Assembly: GCA_002842285.1 (NCBI GenBank)
Contig: PHCJ01000002.1
Location: 124,001 to 188,000, forward strand
DNA from: Betaproteobacteria bacterium HGW-Betaproteobacteria-22
GTDB taxonomy: Bacteria > Pseudomonadota > Gammaproteobacteria > Burkholderiales > Methylophilaceae
Direction: 5' to 3'
Length of the DNA stretch: 64,000 nucleotides
Shown here: positions 1 through 8,815 of the stretch, in pieces
How the letters are laid out: each line of letters starts with the position of its first letter
How positions within the stretch are numbered: position 1 is the stretch's first letter
Notes under the pieces: generated by a model
Seen by the model: only the letters and a program-made list of their open reading frames with translations
What the model was told of the DNA's origin: nothing
The model's database searches: none
Translations under genes and position numbers: made by a program

Positions 1-598
1 GCTTGTCGTAATTTGAATCAGATCGTATTGGATTGACGACAGCGATAGCAGACTTAGGAGGACCGTTAGCGCCAATTTCATGATGATCAGTCACTATTAC
101 ATCAATGCCAGCATCTGCAATCTTTTTAATTCGTGGTTCATCACTACTCCCCTTATCCGCAGATATAACCAAGCCTGGTTTAATATCAATGATTCTTTGA
201 GCAACTGGTTCTGTAATACCATAACCTTCAGTAAGTCTATGGCTAGTAACTACATTTACTAATGAAGGGTTAACATTGAAGTAATCAATTAATGCTGACC
301 ATAAAACAGCCGCCGAGCCCGTACCATCCATATCATGGTCACAGACTAGTACTATTTTTTCTTCGTTTTTGATGGCGCCCACTATCCGCCTTACTGCAAC
401 ATCCATATCAGGTATTGATGATGGATCTTCTACATCAGATAAATCATTGGAATACAACAATTCAACATTAATTGGTTTATCTAGTCTTGATGATAAAATT
501 TTGGCAAGCCAGCTAGACATCCCATTTTCAATTAGATTTGAATATACGGATTCATCAATTTCACGAGCTTTAAATATGGGATTTGGTGGCTTTGACAT
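1..598 (-). CDS. RecJ-like DHH-family phosphoesterase/exonuclease, N-terminal part (runs off left edge of window)
   Basis: Manual minus-strand translation from ATG at 598: MSKPPNPIFKAREIDESVYSNLIENGMSSWLAKILSSRL...EEKIVLVCDHDMDGTGSAAVLWSAL...ISADKGSSDEPRIKKIADAGIDVIVTDHHEIGANGPPKSAIAVVNPIRSDSNYDK; motif I CDHDMDG and DHH motif VTDHHEIG. Not in the ORF track because it has no stop inside the window. Confidence 0.85.
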   Translation of the reverse strand, partial: MSKPPNPIFKAREIDESVYSNLIENGMSSWLAKILSSRLDKPINVELLYSNDLSDVEDPSSIPDMDVAVRRIVGAIKNEEKIVLVCDHDMDGTGSAAVLWSALIDYFNVNPSLVNVVTSHRLTEGYGITEPVAQRIIDIKPGLVISADKGSSDEPRIKKIADAGIDVIVTDHHEIGANGPPKSAIAVVNPIRSDSNYDK

Positions 599-915
599 TT
601 ATACGTCCATTATTTTTACTCAGAGTGCTTTAAATGTGACTGATATAACTTTTGAATAAAAATTAATTATTTAAGAATTTACTCTAGCCCTGATCATATC
701 TAGGCTAGTTAGTGGCATTACAACTTATGAAATTAATTGTGAAACACTAAATTTAAGAATCAGTTAATGAATAATACTTTTGTTAAACAATTAGAAAACT
801 ACAAAGCAAATAAAGTATTTTTTTACAAACTATTATTTTATTGTTAATATATCATCGTGATAATTAATGCAGTATATTGTTTTTATTAATTTTTTTATTT
901 AAATAATAAAAAATT

Positions 916-1167
916 TCATGACCGAAGAAAATCACCTACAATCAGTATTTTTTTGTTGGCTTGAATGGCATCCGCCAGCAAGCGCGCCATCTGTTGATTA
1001 TGTGTAAGGCTATGTGGTGACAACAACTGATTTAACGAAGTTTTAACCTGAGCAACATCCGCAACGCCTCTTGCCGCAAAAAGCTTGGCCAGTATCGGTG
1101 CAACCCCTGCCAACTCCAATATTTTCACCGCTTCTTTTGGTATATTTCTCTGTACAATTCGTGTCAT
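916..1167 (-). pseudogene. recJ: Truncated 5' end of chromosomal recJ (single-strand exonuclease)
   Basis: 83-aa ORF MTRIVQRNIPKEAVKILELAGVAPILAKLFAARGV...ANKKILIVGDFLRS matches the RecJ N-terminus and stops where IVGDYDADG is expected. Confidence 0.8.
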
Positions 1168-1174
1168 CGTTCGC

Positions 1175-2137
1175 CTAGCAAATGATTTGCGGCACAGGTT
1201 TGGTGGCTTGCCAGAACTTCAGGGTATCCCAGTAATTTAATTCTGCCAACATTGTTCTATCGTAACATCCTAAATTTAAAGTCAGTTTTTTAATTTTATT
1301 TCGCTTGAGTCCCTGACATATCGCTGCAAAAACTGGCTGCTGCAACTGCCCCGCGCCCAACCCGATACGCACGCGTTTTGCTTCTGCTGCACCGTCCAAA
1401 GCATCAGCCCAACGCCCATTGACTGCATGAAAAGGCACACCAGACCAAGCTGCCAAACCTTGATAAAAAATATCATCTGTCAGGACTAAATCAACACCAT
1501 GCGCTGGCTTTTTCTGCAATGCAGGAAAAACACCACCACCCGACAACCAAAGGCTATTCACTAATGTCTGATTTGAAGCCTCACGCTCGGCATTGACAGG
1601 ATGCGTATGCAATAGCATCTGAATCTCATTCAAATAAGCACGCCATGTTTGCGCCTCATCACCTTGAGGCAGACACGCAAAAACATTTCTGCCAATAGCT
1701 TCGCTGGCAAAAGCGGTTTTAATCTGCGGAGAATGCGCCAAACGTACATACCATGCACCTGAGCTTCCCAGTATAAAAGTTAAGCCATCTGCGCTGAAGT
1801 GCTGATTCAAACTCTCAATCACACGCATCGCATGCGCGTGACTTAATAATAGTGGCACATCCTCACTTAAACTCAGACTGTCACGCTGCATCACAAGATG
1901 CACTGGCGTTGCATGCAGCCAATAATCATGTCCAACCGCTAGGCCATCCATATGGGCGGCCATTGCCGCGACTGGGTAATCTGGCTGGGGAGTTAAACCA
2001 AACTGGCCGCAGACTAGCCGCTCCAAAGATTGAGCTTGCCAGACCTTGCGCGCTTTACTGAGCAAGTAAGCCAAAGCTGAGTGCTCGGCCTCAGCCAATA
2101 ATGATCGAGTTATCTCAACATCTACAGTCAGTTTCAC
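1175..2137 (-). CDS. Uncharacterised protein of the phosphoglycerate-mutase-like (alkaline phosphatase superfamily) group often found next to recJ
   Basis: 320-aa ORF; family recognised by context and general sequence character only. Confidence 0.55.
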   Translation of the reverse strand: MKLTVDVEITRSLLAEAEHSALAYLLSKARKVWQAQSLERLVCGQFGLTPQPDYPVAAMAAHMDGLAVGHDYWLHATPVHLVMQRDSLSLSEDVPLLLSHAHAMRVIESLNQHFSADGLTFILGSSGAWYVRLAHSPQIKTAFASEAIGRNVFACLPQGDEAQTWRAYLNEIQMLLHTHPVNAEREASNQTLVNSLWLSGGGVFPALQKKPAHGVDLVLTDDIFYQGLAAWSGVPFHAVNGRWADALDGAAEAKRVRIGLGAGQLQQPVFAAICQGLKRNKIKKLTLNLGCYDRTMLAELNYWDTLKFWQATKPVPQIIC

Positions 2138-2280
2138 TTAACACTCTAAAATGATAATCATAGTGCGCCAATTTTACTTGCAAGTGTGCGGATTTACCTC
2201 AACTTCGTAGTTTAATAGATTAAAAAACTAGCGGCATTGATCTGCACGCTAGGTTTTATCTAGTCAAACAACATCAGTAA

Positions 2281-2934
2281 CTAGTAATAGCGATGGTGCT
2301 TTCCATGTCCACGTCTATCATCATGATGATTGCGCCATTGGTTGCGCCCACCGCTTTCAGGGGCGATGTAGTTTACCTGTGAAACAACACGACTGTTGGG
2401 TGACACCGCCACATTTACGCTGATATATTGGCCTGGGTGCTCGCTAGTCACTGTGCTGTAGGTTCTGCCATGATATTCGTAGGTAACATAGTAGCCAGCA
2501 TTCACCGTTTGCCAGTTGTCCACTTGGTAGCAGGTTTCAACAGGAACAGTGCGGGTTGTCACATTACTGTTTCTGTTGTTTGCAATTCGGTCGCCCGCAA
2601 TGGCTCCGACCCCTGCACCAATGGCTGTGGCGGCAACGCGACCATTGCCACGGCCAACGGTATTCCCCAGCAATCCACCCGCAATACCGCCTATCACCGC
2701 GCCAGTGATGGAGTTCTGATGATCGTGACTGTAACTTTGCTGCTGATATTCTGTACGGCATTCCTGGCGCGGCACATTCACGCGCTCAGTTTGCGGTGAA
2801 ACAGAAAGCACGCGTGCGGTATCCGTGTATTGATGATCGGCCATTGCTGGCAATGCAAAGAGTGCGGCCATGAATGCAGGCGCCGCGATTTTCAATCGCA
2901 TGTGATTCACTATATTTGACTTTGTATTACGCAT
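2281..2934 (-). CDS. Glycine-zipper 2TM domain outer-membrane/periplasmic protein
   Basis: Signal peptide (MRLKIAAPAFMAALFALPAMA) and glycine-zipper segment GAVIGGIAGGLLGNTVGRGNGRVAATAIGAGVGAIAGD. Confidence 0.8.
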   Translation of the reverse strand: MRNTKSNIVNHMRLKIAAPAFMAALFALPAMADHQYTDTARVLSVSPQTERVNVPRQECRTEYQQQSYSHDHQNSITGAVIGGIAGGLLGNTVGRGNGRVAATAIGAGVGAIAGDRIANNRNSNVTTRTVPVETCYQVDNWQTVNAGYYVTYEYHGRTYSTVTSEHPGQYISVNVAVSPNSRVVSQVNYIAPESGGRNQWRNHHDDRRGHGKHHRYY

Positions 2935-3102
2935 TTTTTGATTCTCCTGTATCCAGAAATTTTAGCCATTTCTAACGACTATGGACAATCAACGCGACAA
3001 TACTCACTCGGGCATACTTGAAATTGTTAACGATTTGTAACTCATGATAATCATGAATAGTGGGGTATAAATTGCAGATTCATTATCAAAAACTACCATA
3101 CA

Positions 3103-3624
3103 TTACTTGCGGTCTTGTTTTTCTGAGCTTTTAAAATCATCCCAAGTAGCTTCACTCACATTGTAATCATGACTATGATCCTCTACCACCTTGACATCAA
3201 CAAAATAGTCATCTTCGGCTTCAGTTTCCACATCATTTGGGCCCTTACCTTTGGCAAGCGCGGCCAGTTCATGCACCTGCACAGGAAATCGCCAGTAAAT
3301 CTTTTCAACCGTATTGCCTGTTTTCTTTTGAATATGTGCAATCAGGTTGGATTCAAGAATATTTGAATAGCGAAAGCGTTTAAGTGGCTCTGACTCAATC
3401 AGCGTGACAAAATGCTTATCTGAATCCAGCTTAAAGCAGGCGACGTCAACCTGTGCACCCGTATGCTGAAAATAATCTTGGATAAACGTAGTGATGGCTG
3501 TAATTGATTGGGCTATTTTTCTTTTCTTATGAAACAGATACAGAATATATGAAAATAAAATCAGCATATCCGCCGCAACAATGTGCATCACGGTTGGATC
3601 AAAACTGAGCGTCAATGTCACCAT
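3103..3624 (-). CDS. Hypothetical protein with N-terminal membrane anchor
   Basis: 173-aa ORF, hydrophobic N-terminus, no recognised family. Confidence 0.5.
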   Translation of the reverse strand: MVTLTLSFDPTVMHIVAADMLILFSYILYLFHKKRKIAQSITAITTFIQDYFQHTGAQVDVACFKLDSDKHFVTLIESEPLKRFRYSNILESNLIAHIQKKTGNTVEKIYWRFPVQVHELAALAKGKGPNDVETEAEDDYFVDVKVVEDHSHDYNVSEATWDDFKSSEKQDRK

Positions 3625-3707
3625 TGTTTCACCTTAATGTTTTTTTAGCATTCAGATTTTACCTAAAGATTTCATTTGTTACCGAAACTATTCACTATAC
3701 AACTTCA

Positions 3708-4946
3708 CTATTCACCATCGCTTTCAACGACAAGATCAGGAATATGATTAAACGCGATACGCATAGGCGCGTCTTTCAATGCCTCATGCGCACCGCCAAA
3801 ATAAATCGTATTTTTACCAAATTTAAGATTCAGATGGTCAATCGTCTGATTGAGTTTCTTTTCGTTTTCCAACGGCACACGCTGAAACAAATCTCGCGCA
3901 GCTTCATCCATGGTCATCAGCCCTGAAAAAGAAATCCCGACGGCATAGGGCTCCGCATTTATTTTAGGATTAGGATAATGCTGTAAAAAACTTTCTAACG
4001 CTTCAATTAAACTTAATGTGTTGTCTGTAGGGGAAATAGCATTTTCCATGACCCAGCTTGGACGGCCTCTCATTTTAACCTTAATACTGATTTTTGAGGC
4101 CAGCAAATCATAGCTGCGCATACGCATACACGCTTTTTGTAGTAAACGATGCAGCACCGCCCTCACGCCTGTTTCGTTACGTTGCTCCGGCGGTAGCACG
4201 TGTGAATGCCCCAGGCTACTACGCACACTGTTCACGTAATAAGGCTCAATCCCGCGCAGTTTGTCGTACATGCGCTCACCTTCAATACCTCCCCAAGCCG
4301 TTTGCAGCTGCTGACGATTGGCAGCGTACAATTGTTCGACTGTTGTGATTCTGTAACGATTCAAGCGCGCTTCCATCTGCTTGCCTATTCCATTTAAATC
4401 ACGAAGCTTTAAATGGAATAAACGCTGCGGCAATTCGTGCGCATGTATCACAGTGCAACCATCCGGTTTTTGCATGTTGGAAGCAACCTTAGCTAAAAAC
4501 GTATTGGGTGCAATACCAATCGAACACCTGATACACTCACCTGCTTTTTCTGCAAGTGCCGCCTTGATCCTCGCCGCTAGCTTAAGCGCATTCTCTGTCG
4601 CTTGCTGGCTACCCGTCAATTTGCAGACCATCTCATCTATCGAGAGCACCTTTTCCACATGCGTACAACTCTCTACAATTTCAATAAGTCGGTGATGATA
4701 CTGTACATAGACTGATGGGCGCGCTTCAACAAACACGATGTCGGGGCATAATCTGCGTGCCTCGATTACCATAGTACCCGTTTTAACACCAAACGCCTTG
4801 GCTTCATAACTAGCGGCAATACAGCAGGTGGTTTCCGCCATCACCGCAAGCACACCAACAGGCTTGTTGCGCAGCCCAGGCACCAATTGCTGCTCCACTG
4901 AAGCAAAATAGGAATTAAAATCAACATAAAGTGCATTAAGACTCAT
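3708..4946 (-). CDS. Y-family (DinB-like) translesion DNA polymerase
   Basis: MSLNALYVDFNSYFASVEQQ...VLSIDEM...CSIGIAPNTFLAKVASNMQKPDG...LNGIGKQMEARL: Y-family catalytic and HhH motifs. Confidence 0.85.
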   Translation of the reverse strand: MSLNALYVDFNSYFASVEQQLVPGLRNKPVGVLAVMAETTCCIAASYEAKAFGVKTGTMVIEARRLCPDIVFVEARPSVYVQYHHRLIEIVESCTHVEKVLSIDEMVCKLTGSQQATENALKLAARIKAALAEKAGECIRCSIGIAPNTFLAKVASNMQKPDGCTVIHAHELPQRLFHLKLRDLNGIGKQMEARLNRYRITTVEQLYAANRQQLQTAWGGIEGERMYDKLRGIEPYYVNSVRSSLGHSHVLPPEQRNETGVRAVLHRLLQKACMRMRSYDLLASKISIKVKMRGRPSWVMENAISPTDNTLSLIEALESFLQHYPNPKINAEPYAVGISFSGLMTMDEAARDLFQRVPLENEKKLNQTIDHLNLKFGKNTIYFGGAHEALKDAPMRIAFNHIPDLVVESDGE

Positions 4947-5031
4947 GCTGATATTGTAATATTTTGCACTTCAAGAAACCATTCCACAATTCCACAGACT
5001 AAATTTCATCCATAAAATTTAGAGCACACAA

Positions 5032-5543
5032 ATGAACAATCAACAAATTGCCATTTTCGCCGGCGGCTGCTTTTGGTGCACCAGGTCACATCCGGCTACA
5101 TTGGCGGGCACACTCAACACCCTAGCTACAAAGAGATTTGCAATGGTGACACAGGGCATGCGGAAGCGATAAAAATCACTTATGACGCCGCATTGATTGA
5201 CTTTGAAACGCTGCTTGAAATATTTTTTGCCTCGCATGACCCCACCACGCCAAATCGTCAGGGGAATGATATCGGCACACAGTACCGATCAGCGGTGTTT
5301 TGCCTGGACGATACGCAAAAAATCATCACCGAAAACATGATCAAAGCACTTAATGCGCAAGGGGCGTGGCCAAACCCAATTGTGACACAGGTGAATAACG
5401 CAGCAACTTTCTACCCTGCGGAAGACTATCATCAGCATTATTTCGCCAACAACCCCACCCAGCCCTATTGTCTAGCTGTGGCCGCACCAAAAGCGGCTAA
5501 AATCCGGGCGAAATACGCGCATTTGGTTAAATCAAATGATTGA
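5032..5543 (+). pseudogene. msrA: Peptide-methionine (S)-S-oxide reductase MsrA broken by an internal deletion/frameshift
   Basis: Frame 1 from ATG 5032: MNNQQIAIFAGGCFWCT; the rest of MsrA (QVTSGYIGGHTQHPSYKEICNGDTGHAEAIKITYD...) follows immediately but in another frame (ORF 5073..5543); the roughly 12 residues expected between GCFWCT and VTSGY are missing. Confidence 0.8.
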
Positions 5544-5550
5544 TACTGAT

Positions 5551-6657
5551 TCAGGATCGGTTGCCCAGCCACTGCCTGCGCCAGAAGATAAGCAGCATCA
5601 AAACGGCGATCCCTCCCATCATCGCCATCGCCCACCAAAAACCATCATGCTCAGCAATCCATGGCATGTAGTGAAAATTCATGCCAAAAATTCCGGCAAT
5701 CAGGGTCGCCGGCATGAATAGCATCGCGACTACGGTTAACGCCCGCAACTCAAGATTAACGCGATTGCTCACACTCGTCATATAAATATCCATCAGCCCG
5801 CTTAAACTATCGCGTATCGCCTCCAGCGATTCAATGAAATTTACCGTGTGATCATAAATATCACGTAAATAAGGAATCGTTGGCGCATTAAAAAAACCGT
5901 GCTCATTGCGAACAAGGTGATTAATCACCTCTCGCAACGGCCACACTGCGCGCCGCAACTCTATGCTGGCACGTTTCAGTTGATGGATACTGTGCAGTTC
6001 CGCGTTACCGGGTTTGGTTAACAACGCATCTTCCAATGCTTCACTGTCATCCCCCATCTGTTCCAATACATGGAAATACTTATCTACAATACTATCCAGC
6101 AAAGAATAGGCTAAATAATCAACGTCTAAGCTGCGCATAGGTGAGTGCTCTGCACGCAGGCGCTCACGCACCGGTTCAAATGCACCAGTGGAGCGCTCTT
6201 GAAAAGTGAGCAGAAAGTGACGCCCCAAGACAAAGCTGATTTGCTCAGAATCAACAGATAGCGTTGATCTGTCATAATAAAAGTGACGCGTTTCCATAAA
6301 CACATAATGATTAAACTCATCTACCTTTGGCCGCTGCTGCGTATTCAGGATGTCTTCGAGCACCAGCGGATGCAAACCAAAAACAATGCCTATCTGTTTT
6401 ATCAGACCAACATCATGGATCCCGTGCACATTAAGCCATAAGTGCTTTTCGGGATTGATATTAAAATCGGCAAGCTCTGCGATATCCATCACTTTTTCCT
6501 GCAAACCGCCTGCGTCGTAGCACATCATGCTAAGTTTTGGTACGGCTAGCTGTGCGACATCCTCATCGCCCTGCCCCACGTATACAAGGGTGCCTGGCGG
6601 TAAACCGCTTTTCTTAGCCTGGTGTTTTTTGCGCCGACTCAAGTGTGATTTTTTCAT
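5551..6657 (-). CDS. corA: CorA-family magnesium/cobalt transporter
   Basis: C-terminal GMNF motif and two TM segments (LFMPATLIAGIFGMNFHYMPW...). Start placed at MKKSHLSRRKK, because the upstream part of the listed ORF is dispersed-repeat sequence. Confidence 0.85.
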   Translation of the reverse strand: MKKSHLSRRKKHQAKKSGLPPGTLVYVGQGDEDVAQLAVPKLSMMCYDAGGLQEKVMDIAELADFNINPEKHLWLNVHGIHDVGLIKQIGIVFGLHPLVLEDILNTQQRPKVDEFNHYVFMETRHFYYDRSTLSVDSEQISFVLGRHFLLTFQERSTGAFEPVRERLRAEHSPMRSLDVDYLAYSLLDSIVDKYFHVLEQMGDDSEALEDALLTKPGNAELHSIHQLKRASIELRRAVWPLREVINHLVRNEHGFFNAPTIPYLRDIYDHTVNFIESLEAIRDSLSGLMDIYMTSVSNRVNLELRALTVVAMLFMPATLIAGIFGMNFHYMPWIAEHDGFWWAMAMMGGIAVLMLLIFWRRQWLGNRS

Positions 6658-6770
6658 GATTATCTCGAACAGAAAATATAGCATTTTGCGAATCAATATT
6701 AGCAATTTTTTGACTACTCCACAAAGCACCATTCCCCTCAATGAGTAAATTACACACCGAATAGGCAATG

Positions 6771-6865
6771 ATATTGACAGAAAATTGGCACAAAAAAGAC
6801 GTAGATTGGGCAAGTTGACATTCAAGTGGATGTAAAATCATCTTATGGAAAAGCTGGGTTTATTC
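6771..6865 (-). repeat. Dispersed intergenic repeat, copy C
   Basis: Reverse complement AAACCCAGCTTTTCCAT..GATTTTACATCCACTTGAATGTCAACTTGCCCA..TTTTTTGTGC.AATTTTCTGTCAATA resembles sequences at 11911 and 42261. Confidence 0.7.
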
Positions 6866-6941
6866 AGGGATGGCAACACCTGATTGAAAACACACAGGAA
6901 GGATTGCGGCTATTAACCGCAGAAATTAGCGCCTAAAATCG

Positions 6942-7559
6942 TTATAGGGTGGCAGATACAGGCTCACCCGTGACAAAAAAAGTACCGCTTGCCACGTGGT
7001 GAATGGTGCGCAAACCAGGGTAGCCTTCAAAGTGCCAACCGAATTGTCCATTTTCATTTTTTGAGAACACGCGTTCATCTGCATAGGCGGCAACCACTTC
7101 AGCCACAAACAAATCATGCGTGTCCTGACAATGCGGCTCGGGAATCACCCGGCACTCAAGCCATGCTACGCAGCCTTTAAGCAATGGAGCATCTATAGTT
7201 TTGGCCAGGAACGTCTGCAAACCATACAGTCTATACTTATCTGTATCATTCAAGTTGCGCCCGGAACTTGTACCCACTTTGCGCACGGTATCAAGCTGCG
7301 CCACACAGGGCACATTAATGGCAAAGGCACCGGAAGCTTCAATCAGCTCACGGGTATAAGTGTTTTTATCAATCACAATCGTGATTTTAGGCGGGGCAAA
7401 ATCCAGCGGCGTCACCCATGCTGCTGCCATGAGATTTTGTTTGCCATTGTGATATGATGAAACAATTACAGTCGGCCCGTGATTAAGCAATCGATAAGCC
7501 TGCGCTAACGTCACTTCGCCTATCTCAGCATTCGCTCGATTAATTCGCATATCACCCAT
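6942..7559 (-). CDS. Flavin reductase family protein (FMN-binding split barrel)
   Basis: ORF with NLMAAAWVTPLDFAPPKITIVIDKNTYTRELIEASGAFAINVPC; start chosen at MGDMRIN. Confidence 0.8.
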   Translation of the reverse strand: MGDMRINRANAEIGEVTLAQAYRLLNHGPTVIVSSYHNGKQNLMAAAWVTPLDFAPPKITIVIDKNTYTRELIEASGAFAINVPCVAQLDTVRKVGTSSGRNLNDTDKYRLYGLQTFLAKTIDAPLLKGCVAWLECRVIPEPHCQDTHDLFVAEVVAAYADERVFSKNENGQFGWHFEGYPGLRTIHHVASGTFFVTGEPVSATL

Positions 7560-7603
7560 ATTAACCACTGAATTTACCACTGAAAGTTTTAGCTGGGCAG
7601 CAC

Positions 7604-8758
7604 TTAGCGCTGTGGCGCGCTTTCCTGATGAAGGTAAAACTCACGATCATGTCCCGGGTTTAAAAATTCAGGTGCAGTCACTTTAATCTGTGCCAAACGA
7701 CCATCTAAAATCGTGAGATTGGTGTTGTAAGCCACCATCGCCAGGACATTTTGATCCTGCTCACTCAATGCACCATCACGGACAAGATTTAAACGCACGG
7801 ATTCATACCCCTTGATTGCCTGATCAAGTTCCGGGTGTTTTTTTAACGCTTGCGTATATCGTAGCTGGCGGTCAGCGTCTGTTTCACCCAGCACCTCACC
7901 CACCGCAGCTTTATAGGCATTGGACAAATGTACACGGTCGTCGCGGTCTTGCTGCTCAAGGTAAGACTTACCCGCAACACCCGCAGCCACTGCTCCCGCT
8001 ACAGCGGTTGTGGCAACGAGGGTGTTTCTTACAAAGTGATCGTCTTCGGGCGCATTACCACGATGCGTACTTTCAACATTCACTGGTTTTTTGTTTAAAC
8101 TTGCTGCTTCAGGTTTATCAATCGGCAGCAATTCCAGAGGTGGCCTGTTGACAAGCTCACGTGTACCATCCTCTTTGTATAGCACACCGTCTATCTCCAG
8201 ATCACCGATTGGACGACGCCCGTGCATAAAAGCTGGGTCATGCGGCTGACTGGGATTAGTGTCGCCTTCCCATGGCTTGGTCGATTCGTGATGACGGCTA
8301 TTTGGATGCATTTTACCCAACTTACTCAAGTCACTCGCCATATCTAGCTTCTTTTTTGGGTCTATGCTGCCCGCAAAGGCAGCCCCTGCCATAGTTCCCA
8401 GCTTACCTACATCCCCCTGCTCGTAGGCTATGCGCATTTCATCGATACTGGCTTTTAAAGCATCTTTTAAAGCTATAACCGTATTCGGATCAGTCAAGGC
8501 GCTTAAAGTGTTGCCTGCAGTTTCAGCCAACTGCTTTTGTACGGCTTCATCACCCTGCATTAACTTAAGGATAAGCTTGGCGCCTTCTTTCACGTCTGCA
8601 ATTTGTGTTTCAAAATGATCTGCCACCGCATTGGCAAAATTATTTTCAATTAAGCGCAGTTGCTCATAATGATCCACTTTCAGATGCTGACTCAACGGTC
8701 CTGGCACCAATTCAAAATTCATTTGCTGCACCATTGTTTCAGATGGTTGCTGCGCCAT
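7604..8758 (-). CDS. Hypothetical protein, 384 aa, with Ala/Gly-rich hydrophobic segment
   Basis: Long ORF; TLVATTAVAGAVAAGVAGKSYLEQQ hydrophobic stretch; no recognised family. Confidence 0.6.
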   Translation of the reverse strand: MAQQPSETMVQQMNFELVPGPLSQHLKVDHYEQLRLIENNFANAVADHFETQIADVKEGAKLILKLMQGDEAVQKQLAETAGNTLSALTDPNTVIALKDALKASIDEMRIAYEQGDVGKLGTMAGAAFAGSIDPKKKLDMASDLSKLGKMHPNSRHHESTKPWEGDTNPSQPHDPAFMHGRRPIGDLEIDGVLYKEDGTRELVNRPPLELLPIDKPEAASLNKKPVNVESTHRGNAPEDDHFVRNTLVATTAVAGAVAAGVAGKSYLEQQDRDDRVHLSNAYKAAVGEVLGETDADRQLRYTQALKKHPELDQAIKGYESVRLNLVRDGALSEQDQNVLAMVAYNTNLTILDGRLAQIKVTAPEFLNPGHDREFYLHQESAPQR

Positions 8759-8815
8759 ATTTAAGCTCCCTTAAAAATTGTCAAAAATACAGGTCAATCT
8801 TAGTATCTCATTGCA

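Noticed and set aside
80-262. Plus-strand ORF of 60 aa
   Set aside because: Antisense shadow of the DHH gene with no recognisable features.
369-659. Plus-strand ORF of 96 aa
   Set aside because: Antisense to the clearer RecJ/DHH reading frame on the minus strand.
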